Positions 63,977 to 64,000 of a stretch of 64,000 nucleotides of DNA are shown here, in pieces. The number at the start of each line of letters is the position of its first letter. Within the stretch, counting starts at the first letter, position 1. The stretch covers positions 62,001 through 126,000 of the IMG/VR virus record IMGVR_UViG_3300049043_000070. One strand, given 5' to 3'. The DNA is from a virus. The notes under the pieces are model-generated. The model had not been told where the DNA came from. It ran no database searches and saw only the letters and a list, made by a program, of their open reading frames with translations. A program made the position numbers and the translations under genes.

Positions 63977-64000
63977 TGAATTCCACGGTTACGTGGATCG
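63957..64000 (+). CDS. Start of a further gene, cut by the window edge
   Basis: An ATG at 63957, in another frame from the CobS-like gene and 17 bases before its stop codon, reads MPAIRSDEFHGYVD and is open to the window end. A GGAGA stretch lies nine bases upstream. The family cannot be told. Confidence 0.4.
   Translation, partial: MPAIRSDEFHGYVD

Noticed and set aside
1-64000. Genuine pseudogenes or a decaying prophage
   Set aside because: Breaks hit essential genes while the protein sequence on both sides stays conserved, and many breaks compensate each other or fall in homopolymers.
1-64000. tRNA genes, CRISPR arrays, insertion sequences, integrase/attachment sites
   Set aside because: No cloverleaf with CCA-type acceptor, no regularly spaced DNA repeats, and no transposase or integrase motifs were noticed. 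A tRNAscan-type run would be needed to exclude tRNAs fully.

Overview
This is a contiguous piece of a T4-like myovirus genome. The gene order gp8 - large fibre/baseplate genes - gp13-14-15-16-17-18-19-20-21-22-23-gp3-uvsY-uvsW-gp55-gp47-gp46, and the small genes between, match marine T4-like cyanophages (Kyanoviridae-type, Synechococcus/Prochlorococcus hosts). The host assignment is inference. It rests on the AT-rich sequence, a cyanobacterial-type DUF3110 gene between gp47 and gp46, a CobS-like ATPase gene, and late-promoter octamers of the form NTAAATA/NATAAATA. All genes read on the + strand.

The most important technical fact is that many genes, including ones essential to any such phage (terminase, portal, major capsid, sheath, recombination nuclease), are broken into adjacent frames. 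The protein sequence continues uninterrupted across each break. These are best read as uncorrected single-base indels from sequencing, not pseudogenes. I therefore give merged gene coordinates and name the breaks.

Layout. 1-7.7 kb: end of a giant baseplate-wedge-position protein (tail with a LamG-like domain) and gp8. 7.75-29.9 kb: three very large adhesion/structural genes (a DUF4815-type protein, a fibre rich in small beta modules, and a roughly 2,900-residue fibre) plus a small structural gene. 29.9-37.8 kb: an accessory tail-tip region with two fibrinogen-like proteins flanking a possible beta-propeller protein, a 2-oxoglutarate/Fe(II) oxygenase, chaperone-like proteins, and an unusual fusion of a U32-like Cys-rich TIM-barrel with a class I methyltransferase. 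38.1-53.9 kb: neck, terminase, tail sheath and tube, portal, prohead protease, scaffold, capsid and tail completion, almost every unit preceded by a late-promoter octamer. 53.9-60.1 kb: recombination and late-transcription genes (uvsY, uvsW, LSM-like protein, gp55, gp47, DUF3110, gp46), where the late octamers stop and a sigma70-like promoter precedes gp55. 60.1-64 kb: a CobT-like metallopeptidase/VWA protein, a conserved small protein and a CobS/MoxR-type AAA ATPase.

The observations most worth following are: (i) short beta modules shared between unrelated virion proteins, including one shared by a tail fibre and the tail sheath; (ii) the U32-like/methyltransferase fusion near the 2OG oxygenase, inside the receptor-binding region; (iii) the CobT-like/CobS-like pair as a MoxR-VWA type machine; (iv) regulatory structures such as a late promoter inside a terminator loop and a perfect 12-bp hairpin inside the start of the portal gene.
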